64,000 bases of DNA from NCBI GenBank assembly GCA_963785425.1, contig CAWAVG010000002.1:620001-684000 (forward strand), read 5' to 3'. The position numbers were made by a program, and so were the translations under genes. The notes below the pieces were generated by a model. The model was given only the letters and a program-made list of their open reading frames with translations, did not search any database and had not been told where the DNA came from. Origin of the DNA: RYN-133 sp963785425. Its GTDB lineage: Bacteria; Actinomycetota; Actinomycetes; Mycobacteriales; Jatrophihabitantaceae. This document shows positions 26,804 to 36,064 of the stretch, piece by piece. Each line of letters opens with the position of its first letter. Position 1 is the stretch's first letter.

Positions 26804-27403
26804 GTGACCGCGACCGACGGTCGGGGTCTTCGCGCTGCAGGGCGACGTGCGGGAGCACGCCCGCGCACTCGAAGCCGCGGGGTGCGCCGCGGTGCCGGTG
26901 CGCCGCCCGGCCGAGCTCGACCGCGTCGACGGGCTCGTGCTGCCGGGCGGCGAGTCGACGACGATGATCAAGCTGGCGCGCACGTTCGGGCTGCTCGACC
27001 CGCTGCGCGAGCGCATGCGGGCGGTCTGCCCGTGTACGGCTCGTGCGCCGGGATGATCCTGCTCGCCGACCGGGTCGACGCGGCGGGTCGCCGCTGGAGG
27101 ACACCATCGGCGGCCTCGACATCACGGTGCGCCGCAACGCGTTCGGCCGCCAGGTCGACTCTTTCGAGGAGGACGTCGACGATCACGGCATCGACGGGCC
27201 GCCGGTGCACGCCGTGTTCATCCGCGCACCCTGGGTGCAGGGGGTCGGGCCTGGCGTCGAGGCGCTGGCCACGGTTGACCCTCCGCCGGGCCAAGTCGTC
27301 GCCGTCCGGCAGCGATCTGTTGGCCACCTCGTTCCATCCCGAGATGACCGATGACGTACGGGTGCACGAGTACTTTTGCGCCATGGTGGCCGGAAAACGG
27401 TGA
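26804..27403 (+). CDS. pdxT: Pyridoxal 5'-phosphate synthase glutaminase PdxT (frameshifted)
   Basis: The glutaminase partner of PdxS. Joined reading: VGVFALQGDVREHARALEAA, VDGLVLPGGESTTMIKLART, then in other frames LPVYGSCAGMILLADRV with the catalytic Cys, PLEDTIGGLDITVRRNAFGR, and SFHPEMTDDVRVHEYF with the catalytic His and Glu. Breaks lie near 26,820, 27,025, 27,090, 27,280 and 27,315. GTG 26804 has GAGGAG about 11 bases upstream; the stop overlaps the next GTG start. Confidence 0.85.
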   Translation: MTATDGRGLRAAGRRAGARPRTRSRGVRRGAGAPPGRARPRRRARAAGRRVDDDDQAGAHVRAARPAARAHAGGLPVYGSCAGMILLADRVDAAGRRWRTPSAASTSRCAATRSAARSTLSRRTSTITASTGRRCTPCSSAHPGCRGSGLASRRWPRLTLRRAKSSPSGSDLLATSFHPEMTDDVRVHEYFCAMVAGKR

Positions 27404-28122
27404 CGGCAGGCCCGTTCGCGCCGGCGGGGCTGGTCGTCGCCGCGCTCGCCCTGGCGGCCTGCGCCGCGGCGGTGCTGACGATCGCGGGCGCGCACGTGCG
27501 GCCCGGCGGCCACGGGCACGTCCCCGGCGCGGGCGGCGGCGCGGTCGCTGCGCCGACCCTGGTGCGGAGCCGGCCGCCGCAGACGCCGCAGCCGACGAAG
27601 CGGCCCCGGCCGAGCACGGCGACCGACGTCATCGGCGGCGTGCTGCTCGTCCTCGGCCTGATCGGTGTCGGCTTCGGCATCGTCATCCTGACGTGGCTGC
27701 TGCGCACGGTGATCTATCGCCGGCAGCTGGCGCGGATGCGGCACCGGGCACCGCCCCCGGCGCCGCCGGACGCGGCCGGCGACCTCGCGGTGCACCTGTC
27801 CGCCGCGGTCGACGATGCGCTGTTCGAGCTCGGCTCGACAGGGCCGGTCAGCGACTCGATCATCGCCTGCTGGCGGCGCCTGGAAGATGCCGCCGCCCGG
27901 GCGGGCATCCCTGCTGCCGAGTCGGACACTGCGCAGGACCAGGTGGAACGGATCTTCGCCGCACGTCAGGTGCGCACCGAACCGCTCGTCACCCTCGCCG
28001 ACCTCTATCGCGAGGCCAGGTTCTCGCGGCACCAGATGACCGGACACGACGTCGACGAGGCGCGCGCAGCGCTCACCCAGATCCTGGCCGAACTCGGACA
28101 GGACGCCGGTGCCGTACGCTGA
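27400..28122 (+). CDS. DUF4129-domain membrane protein
   Basis: A 240-residue protein with an N-terminal hydrophobic helix (LVVAALALAACAAAVLTIAG), a proline-rich linker, a second helix (VIGGVLLVLGLIGVGFGIVI) and a C-terminal helical DUF4129 region (IIACWRRLEDAAARAGIP, LADLYREARFSRHQMT). DUF4129 proteins sit next to MoxR ATPase and DUF58 genes across actinobacteria and are thought to work with them at the membrane. GTG 27400 overlaps the pdxT stop. The frame is intact. Confidence 0.8.
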   Translation: MTAGPFAPAGLVVAALALAACAAAVLTIAGAHVRPGGHGHVPGAGGGAVAAPTLVRSRPPQTPQPTKRPRPSTATDVIGGVLLVLGLIGVGFGIVILTWLLRTVIYRRQLARMRHRAPPPAPPDAAGDLAVHLSAAVDDALFELGSTGPVSDSIIACWRRLEDAAARAGIPAAESDTAQDQVERIFAARQVRTEPLVTLADLYREARFSRHQMTGHDVDEARAALTQILAELGQDAGAVR

Positions 28123-28139
28123 CCGGGCGTCGTCGCGGC

Positions 28140-28629
28140 GTGCGCGGCTCGCTGTTGCGGCCAGATCTCTCGCGATGGCGGCGGTCGTGGGCGGCCGTCG
28201 CCGCGCTCGTCGCCTACGAGAGCGGGGTGCCGTCGCCCTGGGTCGTCGGGACGGCCGGCTTCGTCGCGCGTCTGGTCGCCGGCGCGGGCATCGCGGCGCT
28301 GCCCAGTACGCGCCCCCGGAAGGTGCTCCGGTCGGGCAGACGCCGCGCGCGCCGAGTGACCGCGAAGCCGGCGGGCTGCGCCGCGTCGAGCGCACCGTCG
28401 TGAGCGGTCTGCGCGACGTCGACCGGTTCAACCTGCGCGTGCGTCCCTGGCTGGTCGCACTCGCCGAACAGCGCCTGCACCACCGAGCCGGCATCGACCT
28501 GGCCGAGGATCCCGATCCGCACGTGACCTTCTGGGAGGCACCCTGTGGCAGTTGACCCAGCAGCCGAGTACGGCCGCGCCGACGCACCGCGAGCTCGCGG
28601 ACTGGATAGCGCGGCTGGAGGCGCTGTGA
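28140..28629 (+). CDS. Hypothetical membrane-anchored protein of the MoxR operon (frameshifted)
   Basis: About 160 residues if joined: RWRRSWAAVAALVAYESGVP and a hydrophobic region (VVGTAGFVARLVAGAGIAAL), then RRVERTVVSGLRDVDRFNLR and VRPWLVALAEQRLHHRAGI, and at the end LWQLTQQPSTAAPTHRELAD followed by WIARLEAL. The text passes through three frames, with breaks near 28,310 and 28,530. It sits between the DUF4129 and MoxR genes, and its stop overlaps the MoxR GTG. I do not recognise a named family; the genes around it suggest an accessory part of that system. The start is uncertain. Confidence 0.6.
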
Positions 28630-29618
28630 CCGAGGGGGCCGTCGACATCGCGCCGGTGACCGCGCTGTGCGCGGCGGTGCTCGACCAGGTCGAGCGCGCG
28701 GTGGTCGGCAAGCGCGCCGCTGCGAGCTGGTGCTCGCCGGCGATCCTGGCCGGCGGCCACGTGCTGCTCGAGGACTATCCCGGGCCTCGGCAAGACCCTG
28801 GCCGCGCGCTCGTTCGCCCAGACGCTCGGGCTGCGAGTTCCGCCGGGCGCAGTTCACCCCCGACCTGCTGCCCGCCGACCTCACCGGCTCGTTCATCTAC
28901 GACCAGCGCGACGGCGAGTTCGACTTCCGGCCCGGGCCCGCTGTTCACCGGCCTGCTGCTGGCCGACGAGATCAACCGCACCCCGCCGAAGACCCAGTCG
29001 GCGCTGCTGGAGGCGATGCAGGAGCGGCAGGTCACCGTCGAGGGCCGCACGTTCCGGCTCGCCGCAGCCGTTCCACGTGCTGGCCACGGCCAACCCGGTC
29101 GAGTACGAGGGCACCTACCCGCTGCCCGAGGCGCAGCTCGACCGGTTCCTGCTGCGGGTCGCGTTCGGCTACCCGACGCCGCGAGGAGGAGTGCGACGTG
29201 CTGCGCAGCCGGATCGCCCGCGACGCGAGGAGGTCGTGCTCGAGCCGGTCACCGACGCCGCCGGGCTGCTCGCGCATGCAGGCGGCCGTCGAGGAGGTCG
29301 ACGTCGACCGCGAGCGTCGGCGGGTACTGCGTCGCGCTGGTCACCGCGACCCGGGGCACCGCGCAGGTGCTGGTCGGCGCCTCGCCGCGCGGCTCGCTGG
29401 CGCTGATGCTGACGCGCCCGGGCGCGCGCGGTCATCGCCGGGCCGCGACTACGTCGTGCCCGAGGACGTCAAGGCGGTCGCCGTGGCCGTGCTCGCGCAC
29501 CGGATCACGCGTCAAGCCGGAGCTGTGGATGCGCGATGGTCCTCGACCGCGGACATCGTCGCGATCGGTGCTCGCGCACGTCGCGACCCCGCGCGCCGAC
29601 ACCGACCGGGTGTCGTGA
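28626..29618 (+). CDS. MoxR-family AAA+ ATPase (frameshifted)
   Basis: MoxR ATPases act as chaperones or activators, usually together with DUF58 (VWA-like) proteins. Seen across frames: VLDQVERAVVGKR, a Walker A region after GGHVLLEDYPG, FRRAQFTPDLLPADLTGSFI, Walker B LLADEINRTPPKTQSALLEA, sensor region VLATANPVEYEGTYPLPEAQ, and PEDVKAVAVAVLAHRI. At least six single-base breaks occur (about 28,720, 28,785, 28,830, 28,940, 29,070, 29,185 and beyond). GTG 28626 overlaps the upstream stop and TGA 29616-29618 overlaps the DUF58 start. Confidence 0.85.
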   Translation: MTEGAVDIAPVTALCAAVLDQVERAVVGKRAAASWCSPAILAGGHVLLEDYPGPRQDPGRALVRPDARAASSAGRSSPPTCCPPTSPARSSTTSATASSTSGPGPLFTGLLLADEINRTPPKTQSALLEAMQERQVTVEGRTFRLAAAVPRAGHGQPGRVRGHLPAARGAARPVPAAGRVRLPDAARRSATCCAAGSPATRGGRARAGHRRRRAARACRRPSRRSTSTASVGGYCVALVTATRGTAQVLVGASPRGSLALMLTRPGARGHRRAATTSCPRTSRRSPWPCSRTGSRVKPELWMRDGPRPRTSSRSVLAHVATPRADTDRVS

Positions 29619-30917
29619 CGCAGGCGTACCGGCTGGCACCCGTCGATCGCCCTGGTGTCGTGCGTGAGCGGCGGGGGCGTGTTGCTGTTCGGCGGGGTCG
29701 CGCTGCACCGGCCCGACCTGCTCGCCCTCGCCCTGCCGCTGCTGACCTGGCTCGCCGCGCAGTTGCTGCGTGCCGGACGGCGGCGAGCTGCGGCGTGCGC
29801 GTGCGGCCCGCCGCGAGCACGCTGTTCGAGGACCAGGCGACTGCGGCCCGCGTACGGGTCCGCGCCCGCGGCGACCGACGCGCTCACCGTCAGCTTCGTC
29901 GCCGGCGAGTGGCTCGACAGCAGCGCGGGACGGCCGACGCCGTCGTCGCCGCCCCGGCCGAGGGCCGCACCGGGATCACCGAGTTCCCGGTCTCCGCGCG
30001 GCGCTGGTCGCGCGCGTCGGTCGGCACGGCACGCGTCACGGCCTGGGGCGGCACCGGACTGTTCACCGCCAGACCGACGCGCTGGGGTGGCCGGTCAAGG
30101 TCGTGCCCTACCGCGAGCGGTTCACGGTCGGGGACGCGCTGCCGGTCACCAGCGGCATCGTCGGGCACGCATCGCTCACGCCGCCCCGGTGAGGGGACCG
30201 ACCTGGCCGGCATCCGCCCGTTCCAGGTCGGCGACCGGCTCAAGCGGATCAACTGGCCGGTGTCGTTGCGGACCCAGACCCTGCACGTGACGGCCACGCT
30301 GACCGACCTCGACGCCACGGTGATGCTCGTGGTCGACAGCTCGACCGACCTCGTGCCGGGCGCCGACCCGCGCGCGTCGGCGGCACGCTCGACACCGCGG
30401 TGCACGCCGCCGCGGCGATCGCCGAGCACTACCTGCGCGCCGGCGACCGGGTCGGCATCGTCGATGACGGGCAGACCATGCGCACCGTGCCGCCGGCCGC
30501 CGGACGCGCGCACCTCAACCGGATCGTCGACGCGCTCATCGATGTCGACACGGCGCCGGGCAGCGCCGGCAGCCGGTGCAGCTCGTCCGCTGCTCACCCG
30601 GATCGCGCCGCGGGCGATGATCATCCTGATCACCCCGCTGATCGAGCCGGCACGTCCCGAGCTCGCCGTCGAGATCGCGCGCTCGGGCCATCCGGTGCTG
30701 GTGATCGACAGCCTCGGTGACTACCGGGCCCCGGACGGGGCCGCCGGGCTCGATCCCGGATCTGGCCTGGCGCCTGCAGCGCCTGCAGCACGACTTCGAC
30801 GTCGACCGGCTGGCCGACGCCGGCATCCCCGCGGTGGCGTGGCGCGGCGCCGGGAGCCTGAACGCCGTGCTGGCCCGGCTGAGCAGGGCGGCCGCTGCGC
30901 CTCGGGTGCGGCGATGA
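29615..30917 (+). CDS. DUF58-domain protein (frameshifted)
   Basis: Partner of MoxR ATPases. Joined reading: two N-terminal hydrophobic segments (IALVSCVSGGGVLLFGGVAL and DLLALALPLLTWLAAQLL), a beta-rich middle (GLFTA, VGTARVTAWGG), then the DUF58 hallmark GTDLAGIRPFQVGDRLKRIN followed by WPVSLRTQTLHV, and a VWA-like fold with VMLVVDSSTDLVPG. A closing block (PLIEPARPELAVEIARSGHP, LQRLQHDFDVDRLADAGIP) is also present. At least six frame breaks are spread between 29,640 and 30,770. It is translationally coupled to MoxR before it and to the membrane protein after it. Confidence 0.82.
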
Positions 30918-31424
30918 CCCGCGCGCGCCTTCGCCGCTCGCCATCCGCGCGGTCGCCGGCCTCGCGGGCGCCGCCCTGGTGCGTCGTCCCGGGCAATCTC
31001 GGGTGGTTCCCGGTGCTCGTCACCGCGCCGGGGCGGTCGCCGCCGTGGTCGCGCCGCGCACCGTCGGCAGCCTGCCTGCCACCGTCGGCTTCGTGCTCGC
31101 TTGGCTCACCGCCTCGGACTCGGCGGTGAGCCTGCCCGTCGCGCGCACCTGCATCGCTGCCGTCGCGCTCTACGTGCTGCACGTGAGCACCGCGCTGGCC
31201 GCGGCGGTGCCGCTGGGGGCGCGGGTGGAACGGGCCGCCGTCCTCGCGTGGTTGCGTCGCCTGCTCCGGCGGCGGTCGCGGCCGCGGCCCTGATCGCGCT
31301 CGACGAGGTGCTGCCGCAGCAGTCGGGGTCACCGTGGATCGAGTTCGGGGGGCTGCTCGGCGTGCTCGCGCTCGCGGCGGCGGCGGCGCTACGCCATGCG
31401 CCGCAGGAGCGCACCGCTGGCTAG
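30914..31424 (+). CDS. Hydrophobic membrane protein closing the MoxR/DUF58 operon (frameshifted)
   Basis: About 170 residues, almost all hydrophobic: AVVAPRTVGSLPATVGFVLA, VARTCIAAVALYVLHVSTAL and a last helix GGLLGVLALAAAAAL, which suggests three to four membrane helices. ATG 30914 overlaps the DUF58 stop. The frame changes near 30,950-31,045 and near 31,265. No named family recognised; small polytopic proteins commonly end DUF4129-MoxR-DUF58 operons. Confidence 0.6.
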
Positions 31425-31427
31425 ACT
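31422..31427 (+). promoter_or_regulatory. -10 box (TAGACT) upstream of yebC
   Basis: TAGACT overlaps the stop codon of the preceding gene and lies about 52 bases before the yebC GTG, leaving a short 5' leader. Confidence 0.35.
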
Positions 31428-31479
31428 CGGGAGGTTGCGATAACGGTTGCGACGACGCGAGTGACGGGACGGATCAGTA

Positions 31480-32237
31480 GTGAGCGGCCATTCCAAGTGG
31501 GCCACGACCAAGCACAAGAAGGCGGTCATCGACGCCAAGCGCGGCAAGCTGTTCGCCAAGCTGATCAAGAACATCGAGGTGGCGGCCCGCACGGGCGGCG
31601 GTGACCCCGACGGCAACCCGACGCTGTACGACGCGATCCAGAAGGCCCGCAAGAACTCCGTCCCCGTCGACAACATCGACCGTGCGGTCAAGCGCGGATC
31701 GGGCGCCGAGGCCGGCGGCGCCGACTGGCAGACGATCATGTACGAGGGCTACGGACCCAGCGGCGTCGCCGTGCTGATCGAGTGCCTCACCGACAACCGC
31801 AACCGCGCCGCGTCCGAGGTGCGCACCGCGATGACCCGTAACGGCGGCTCGATGGCCGACCCCGGCTCGGTGTCCTACCTGTTCAGCCGCAAGGGCGTCG
31901 TGCATCGTCCCGAAGAACGAGCTGTCCGAGGACGACGTGCTGACCGCCGTGCTCGACGCCGGCGCCGAGGAGGTCAACGACCTCGGCGACTCGTTCGAGG
32001 TCGTCGTCCGAGGCGAGCGACCTGGTCGCCGTGCGCACCGCCCTGCAGGACGCCGGGATCGACTACGACTCGGCCGATTCGTCGTTCCTGCCGAGCGTGC
32101 AGGTGCCGCTGGACGAGGACGCCGCCCGCAAGGTGTTCCGGCTCGTCGAGGCGCTCGAGGACTCCGACGACGTGCAGAACGTCTACGCGAACTTCGACGT
32201 CAGCGACGAGGTGCTCGAGGCGGTCGGCGCCGAGTAG
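31480..32237 (+). CDS. yebC: YebC/PmpR-family protein (frameshifted)
   Basis: A member of the YebC family, known as DNA-binding regulators and, in recent work, as ribosome-associated factors easing translation of proline stretches. Seen: SGHSKWATTKHKKAVIDAKR, VPVDNIDRAVKRGSG, YEGYGPSGVAVLIECLTDNR and the end VFRLVEALEDSDDVQNVYAN. Breaks near 31,905 and 32,010 split an otherwise full-length (about 250 aa) protein. The gene precedes ruvC here as in many bacteria, although three other genes lie between. Confidence 0.9.
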
Positions 32238-32251
32238 GCGGCACGAGGCGC

Positions 32252-32257
32252 TATTGT
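32252..32257 (+). promoter_or_regulatory. -10 box (TATTGT) of the diguanylate cyclase gene
   Basis: TATTGT lies 15 bases after the yebC stop and 49 bases before the ATG at 32307, which itself has GGGAGGG just upstream. This gives the sensor its own promoter. Confidence 0.4.
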
Positions 32258-32306
32258 GAAAGCACGCGCCGCTCATGTCCGAGCGCTGCCCGCCGATAGG
32301 GAGGGC

Positions 32307-33260
32307 ATGGAGTTTGCGTCCAGCGCGTTCGACGAGGCGTCCCGCGCGGTGATCGACTTCCTCGACCGAGACCGTCCCGCTGGGCATGTGGACGGTGACC
32401 CGCTACGACGGCGAACGCCAGGTCTACCTCAACGTCGCCGGCGCGGAGCCTCTGCACGAGGCCGGCGACAGCATCGCCTGGACGGACAGCTTCTGTCAGT
32501 ACTCCGTCACCTGGAGCGGCGCCGTCGGTCATCGCCGACGCCATGACCGACCCGCTCTACTCGACGACCGAAGCCGCCCGCTCCGGGCAGGTGACGACCT
32601 ACGTCGGTCTGCCGATCCGCAGCGGCGACGGCGCGCTGTTCGGGACGCTGTGCGGCGTCGACGCGCAGGTACAGCCGGACGGTGGTCGCGCAGAGCAAGC
32701 TGCTCACCCTGCTCACGGGACTGCTCGGCCACGTGCTCGACGCCGATCTCGGCCGTGCCGCCGCCGCCCGCGACGCGGCGTCGGCCGAGACGCTCGCCCA
32801 GACCGACCCGCTCACGGGACTGCTGAACCGCCGCGGCTGGGACCGCATGCTCGCCCTCTACGACGAACGCAACCGCGTCGTCGGCGACCCCTGTGCCGTG
32901 CTGGCCATCGACCTCGACGGCCTCAAGCAGGTCAATCACGCCGACGGGCACGAGGCGGGCGATGCGCTGCTGCGCCAGGCCGCGGGACTGGTGCGAACCG
33001 CAGTGCGCGGAGGCGACGTCGTGGCGCGCCTGGGCGGCGACGAATTCGGCGTCCTCGCCGGCCTGACGCCTGCCGAGGCGCTGGCCCTCGTCGCCCGTCT
33101 CGACGCGCTCCTGCACTCGCGCGGCATCAGCGCGTCGATCGGGGTCGCTGACGCCACCGCCCGCGACGGGTGCGCCGCGGCGTGGAAAGCGGCGGACGCA
33201 GAGATGTACGCAGCGAAGGCCGAACGCAAGCAGATGCGGCAGCTGTCCACCCTCGGCTAG
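32307..33260 (+). CDS. GAF-GGDEF diguanylate cyclase (frameshifted)
   Basis: About 315 residues. The N-terminal half resembles a GAF sensor (WTVTRYDGERQVYLNVAGAE, FCQYSVTWSG, TYVGLPIRSGDGALFGTLCG). The C-terminal half is a GGDEF domain: TDPLTGLLNRRGWDRML, AVLAIDLDGLKQVNHADGHE, ARLGGDEFGVLAG with the intact GGDEF active site, and AYAAKAE-like end (MYAAKAERK). It should make cyclic di-GMP from GTP. No I-site (RxxD) was seen 5 residues before GGDEF (there it reads GGDVVARL). Breaks lie near 32,370, 32,525 and 32,685, all in the GAF part. It ends tail-to-tail with the esterase. Confidence 0.85.
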
Positions 33261-34072
33261 AGGTTGCGGCCGACGAACCGTAGCTGCGCCGGCGCCTGCG
33301 AGCGCCAGAACTCGGAGTCGTGACCGCCCGGTTCGATGCCACCGGCCGGCGTCGGGTGACGCGGGCGCGCAGCTCGCGGGTGATCGGGGCGAACCCGTCG
33401 GAGGCGCCGCAGTCGATGCGCAGCGCGATGCCGTGCAGCCGGCTGCAACCGGCGGGTTCCGAAGATCGTGTGCGCGGCGAAGTCGGCGGCGTCGTCGAAC
33501 GCGCCCGCGACGGTCTGCGCCGCGGTCGGCCAGATGGCGGGACTCTCGGCGACCGCGACGGCCACCCGCGAGCGGCCGAGGACCTCGGCCAGGTAGAGCG
33601 CGCCGTACCCGCCCATCGACGGGACCGAGCAGGCCGATCCGCCGCACGTCCAGACCGTGCTGCGACAGCAGCGGCAGGAATTCGTGCACGACCATCCCGG
33701 CGGGGTCGGTGCCGCGGCGCGGATGCCAGTACTCGTGGTCGCCGCCGTCGACCGCGGCGATCGCGAACGGGCGCGTCCCGTGCGTCACGGCGTCGGCGAG
33801 GTACTTGTCCAGGTGCAGGCTCGAGCCGAAGGCGGCGTTGTGGTCACCGCCGCGCATGTGCAGGAAGACCAGTACCGGCAGCCGGCCGGCGTGCTTGCCG
33901 GGCGGATACGCGATCGTCCAGCCGACGTCGGTGTGGCGGTACCGCGACCGGAACGACCCGCTGACCAGCGCGTCCGCTGCCGACATCGGGCACGCCGTCG
34001 GGCAGCGAGGAACAGCGCGGCGAGAGTCACCAGGGCGCTCCCGAGCAGGGCCGCGCGTCGGGTCAGTTCCAT
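33257..34072 (-). CDS. Exported esterase, alpha/beta-hydrolase fold (frameshifted)
   Basis: About 270 residues. The N-terminus MELTRRAALLGSALVTLAAL is a Tat-like signal or anchor. Then: WTIAYPPGKHAGRLPVLVFL, DGGDHEYWHPRRGTDPAGM, a nucleophile region MGGYGALYLAEVLG following GLLG (G-x-S-M-G-G in the family; the Ser falls at a frame break near 33,615), and a C-terminal HDSEFWRSQAP with the catalytic His. This matches the esterase D/antigen 85-like family. Other breaks lie near 33,990 and 33,450. It starts at the stop of the site-2 protease gene (TGATG), so the two are coupled. Confidence 0.75.
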
Positions 34073-34877
34073 CAGAGCGGGTTCTTCACCCAGAACTTGA
34101 AGAACTCGCGACCGATGAGCCAGAGGAACCCGCTCGCGCCGCTGCGGTCGTACAGCCAGCCGGCGAAGGAGAAGAACGCGTCGTTGAGCGGCCGGAACTG
34201 CAGCAACACGATCACGCCGATCATGCCCCACGGCTTGATCTTGTCGCCCAGTTCCGGGTCGGGCGGTCGAGGTACGGCTCGATGATCGAGTAGCCGTCGA
34301 GGCCCGGGATCGGCAGCAGGTTGAGCACCGCCGCGGTCACCTGCAGGAACCCGAGGAAGGCGAGCGCGGACCAGAACCGGATGTGCTCGGAGTCGCCGTT
34401 GGCTGCGCACGAGCAGCAGCAGCACCACGGCCACGACCAGGTTGGTCGCCGGGCCCACCGCCGCGGCCAGCGCCTGGGCCCGCTTGCTCCGGAACAGGTG
34501 CGGGTGCAGGTACACCGCGCCGCCGGGCAGGCCGATGCCGCCGATGAGGATGAAGAACAGCGGCAGGACGATCGACAGCAACGGATGGGCGTACTTGAAC
34601 GGGTTCAGGGTGAGGTAACCGCGCGGCTTCGACGCTGCGGTCACCGGCGCGGTAGGCGGCATAGGCGTGCGCGAACTCGTGCAGGCACAGCGACACGATC
34701 CAGCCTGCCGAGCACGAAGACGAAGCACGCCGAGATCGCCGAGGCGCGAGCCCGGGCCCGGTCGTCGGCCCAGGCGAGCACGCCGCCGAGCGCCGCGAGC
34801 GCGACGAAGGCGAGGAACAGCGGGCTCGGGCGGACGGCCCGGCGCCGCCGGCGCGCCTTGCCGAGGTCGTACACCAT
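34072..34877 (-). CDS. Site-2-protease family (M50) membrane metallopeptidase (frameshifted)
   Basis: About 265 residues with four to five membrane helices. Joined reading: YDLGKARRRRRAV, a first helix, SLCLHEFAHAYAAYRAGD with the HExxH-like zinc site (HEFAH), KPRGYLTLNPFKYAHPLLSI, IGLPGGAVYLHPHLFRSKRA, and AVLNLLPIPGLDGYSIIEPY, which holds the third zinc ligand Asp. It ends FLWLIGREFFKFWVKNPL. Breaks lie near 34,705, 34,635 and 34,405. These short rhomboid-adjacent M50 proteins (YdgK/FtsH-unlinked type) have no PDZ domain. Substrate is unknown. Confidence 0.83.
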
Positions 34878-34991
34878 GGCGACGACGGTACGGGGCAGCG
34901 GCGTGTCTGCCCGGGCAAGGACGCGCAGCGCACCTAAGCTGGCTCGAACGACCGTTCGACAGTCCGGTGGAGTCGGCAGAGGGGTGCTCGC

Positions 34992-35519
34992 GTGCGCGTG
35001 CTCGGTGTCGACCCCGGCGTGACCCGCTGCGGCATCGGCGTGGTCGACGGGGCTCCCGGGCGCGGCGCTGGCGGCCGTGCACGTCGAGGTGGTGCGCACC
35101 GATGCGGGCGGCGAGATCGGGGCGAGGCTGCTCGCCCAGTTCGACGCAGTCACCGCCGCGATAGCCCGCTTCGCCCCGGACGTGGTCGCCGTCGAGCGGG
35201 TGTTCAGCCAGCACAACGTCCGCACCGTGATGGGTACCGCGCAGGTGGCCGGGCTCGCGCTCGTCGCGGCCACGCGCGCCGGCATCCCCGTCGCGCTGCA
35301 CACCCCGAGCGAGGTCAAGGCCGCCGTCACCGGATCGGGACGGGCGGACAAGGCGCAGGTGGGCGCCATGGTCACCCGGCTGCTGCGGCTCGACGCCGAT
35401 GCCCCGTCCGGCCGACGCCGCCGACGCGCTCGCCCTGGCCATCTGCCACGTGTGGCGCGGGCAGGCGCAGACCCGCCTCGCGAGCGCGGTTGCCACAGGT
35501 GGAAATCGGTCCACGATGA
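34992..35519 (+). CDS. ruvC: Holliday junction resolvase RuvC (frameshifted)
   Basis: RuvC nicks the two opposing strands of a Holliday junction set up by RuvAB. Seen: VRVLGVDPGVTRCGIGVVDG with the first active-site Asp, DVVAVERVFSQHNVRTVMGT with the catalytic Glu, HTPSEVKAAVTGSGRADKAQ, and ADAADALALAICHVW with the last Asp residues. Breaks occur near 35,060, 35,400 and 35,490. The last break is needed to reach TGA 35517-35519, which overlaps the next ATG. GTG 34992 is the start. It leads the ruvC-TPR-ruvA-ruvB operon. Confidence 0.9.
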   Translation: MRVLGVDPGVTRCGIGVVDGAPGRGAGGRARRGGAHRCGRRDRGEAARPVRRSHRRDSPLRPGRGRRRAGVQPAQRPHRDGYRAGGRARARRGHARRHPRRAAHPERGQGRRHRIGTGGQGAGGRHGHPAAAARRRCPVRPTPPTRSPWPSATCGAGRRRPASRARLPQVEIGPR

Positions 35520-36064
35520 ATCTGGAATCGAGCGTCGACCCCGAGACGCTGCACGAGATCTATGCCGAACCCGACGACGTCCGCGGCCGCATCCAGCAGC
35601 TGCGCGCCGAGGTGCGTGACGCGCTCGACGTGATCGACGAGCTGCGCGCGCGCGGTGAGCTGGTCGAGTTCCTGCGTGGCGTCGGCGACCTGGACGACGC
35701 GCTGGCCGAGGCCCGCCGCGCGGTCGACCGCGCCGACATCGCGGGCAACGGCGCCCAGCAGCACATGGCCCGGCTGCGGCTGGCGCACGTGCAGCAGTGG
35801 CGCGGCGAGTTCGTCGAGTCGAACCTCATCTTCACCGAGCTGCTCGCCGTGGCGGCGCAGTTCGGGCCGGTGATCGAGGCGTTCACGCACCAGCACGCCG
35901 GGATGAACGACTACGACCAGGGGCATTGGGACGATGCGCGCGCCCGCTTCGAGCGTGCGCTCGCCATCCGTGCCGAACTCGAGCTCGACGAGGCGCAGGC
36001 CAGCCGCGTCGCGCTCGCGGCCGCCGAGCGCCGCAGCGGCGCGCAAGGTCAGGACGTCCGATGA
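35516..36064 (+). CDS. Tetratricopeptide-repeat protein within the ruv operon
   Basis: A 182-residue soluble helical protein. Helix pairs such as GDLDDALAEARRAVDRADIA, MARLRLAHVQQWRGEFVESN and YDQGHWDDARARFERALAIR have TPR spacing. It starts with an ATGA overlap at ruvC and ends with an ATGA overlap at ruvA, so it is firmly inside the operon. ruvC is normally followed directly by ruvA. I do not know a function; a partner-binding role is all that TPRs allow one to say. Confidence 0.8.
   Translation: MNLESSVDPETLHEIYAEPDDVRGRIQQLRAEVRDALDVIDELRARGELVEFLRGVGDLDDALAEARRAVDRADIAGNGAQQHMARLRLAHVQQWRGEFVESNLIFTELLAVAAQFGPVIEAFTHQHAGMNDYDQGHWDDARARFERALAIRAELELDEAQASRVALAAAERRSGAQGQDVR

Noticed and set aside
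32529..33986. 485-residue minus-strand frame across the diguanylate cyclase and esterase
   Set aside because: Only the part from the esterase side reads as protein; the rest is antisense to a clear GGDEF domain.
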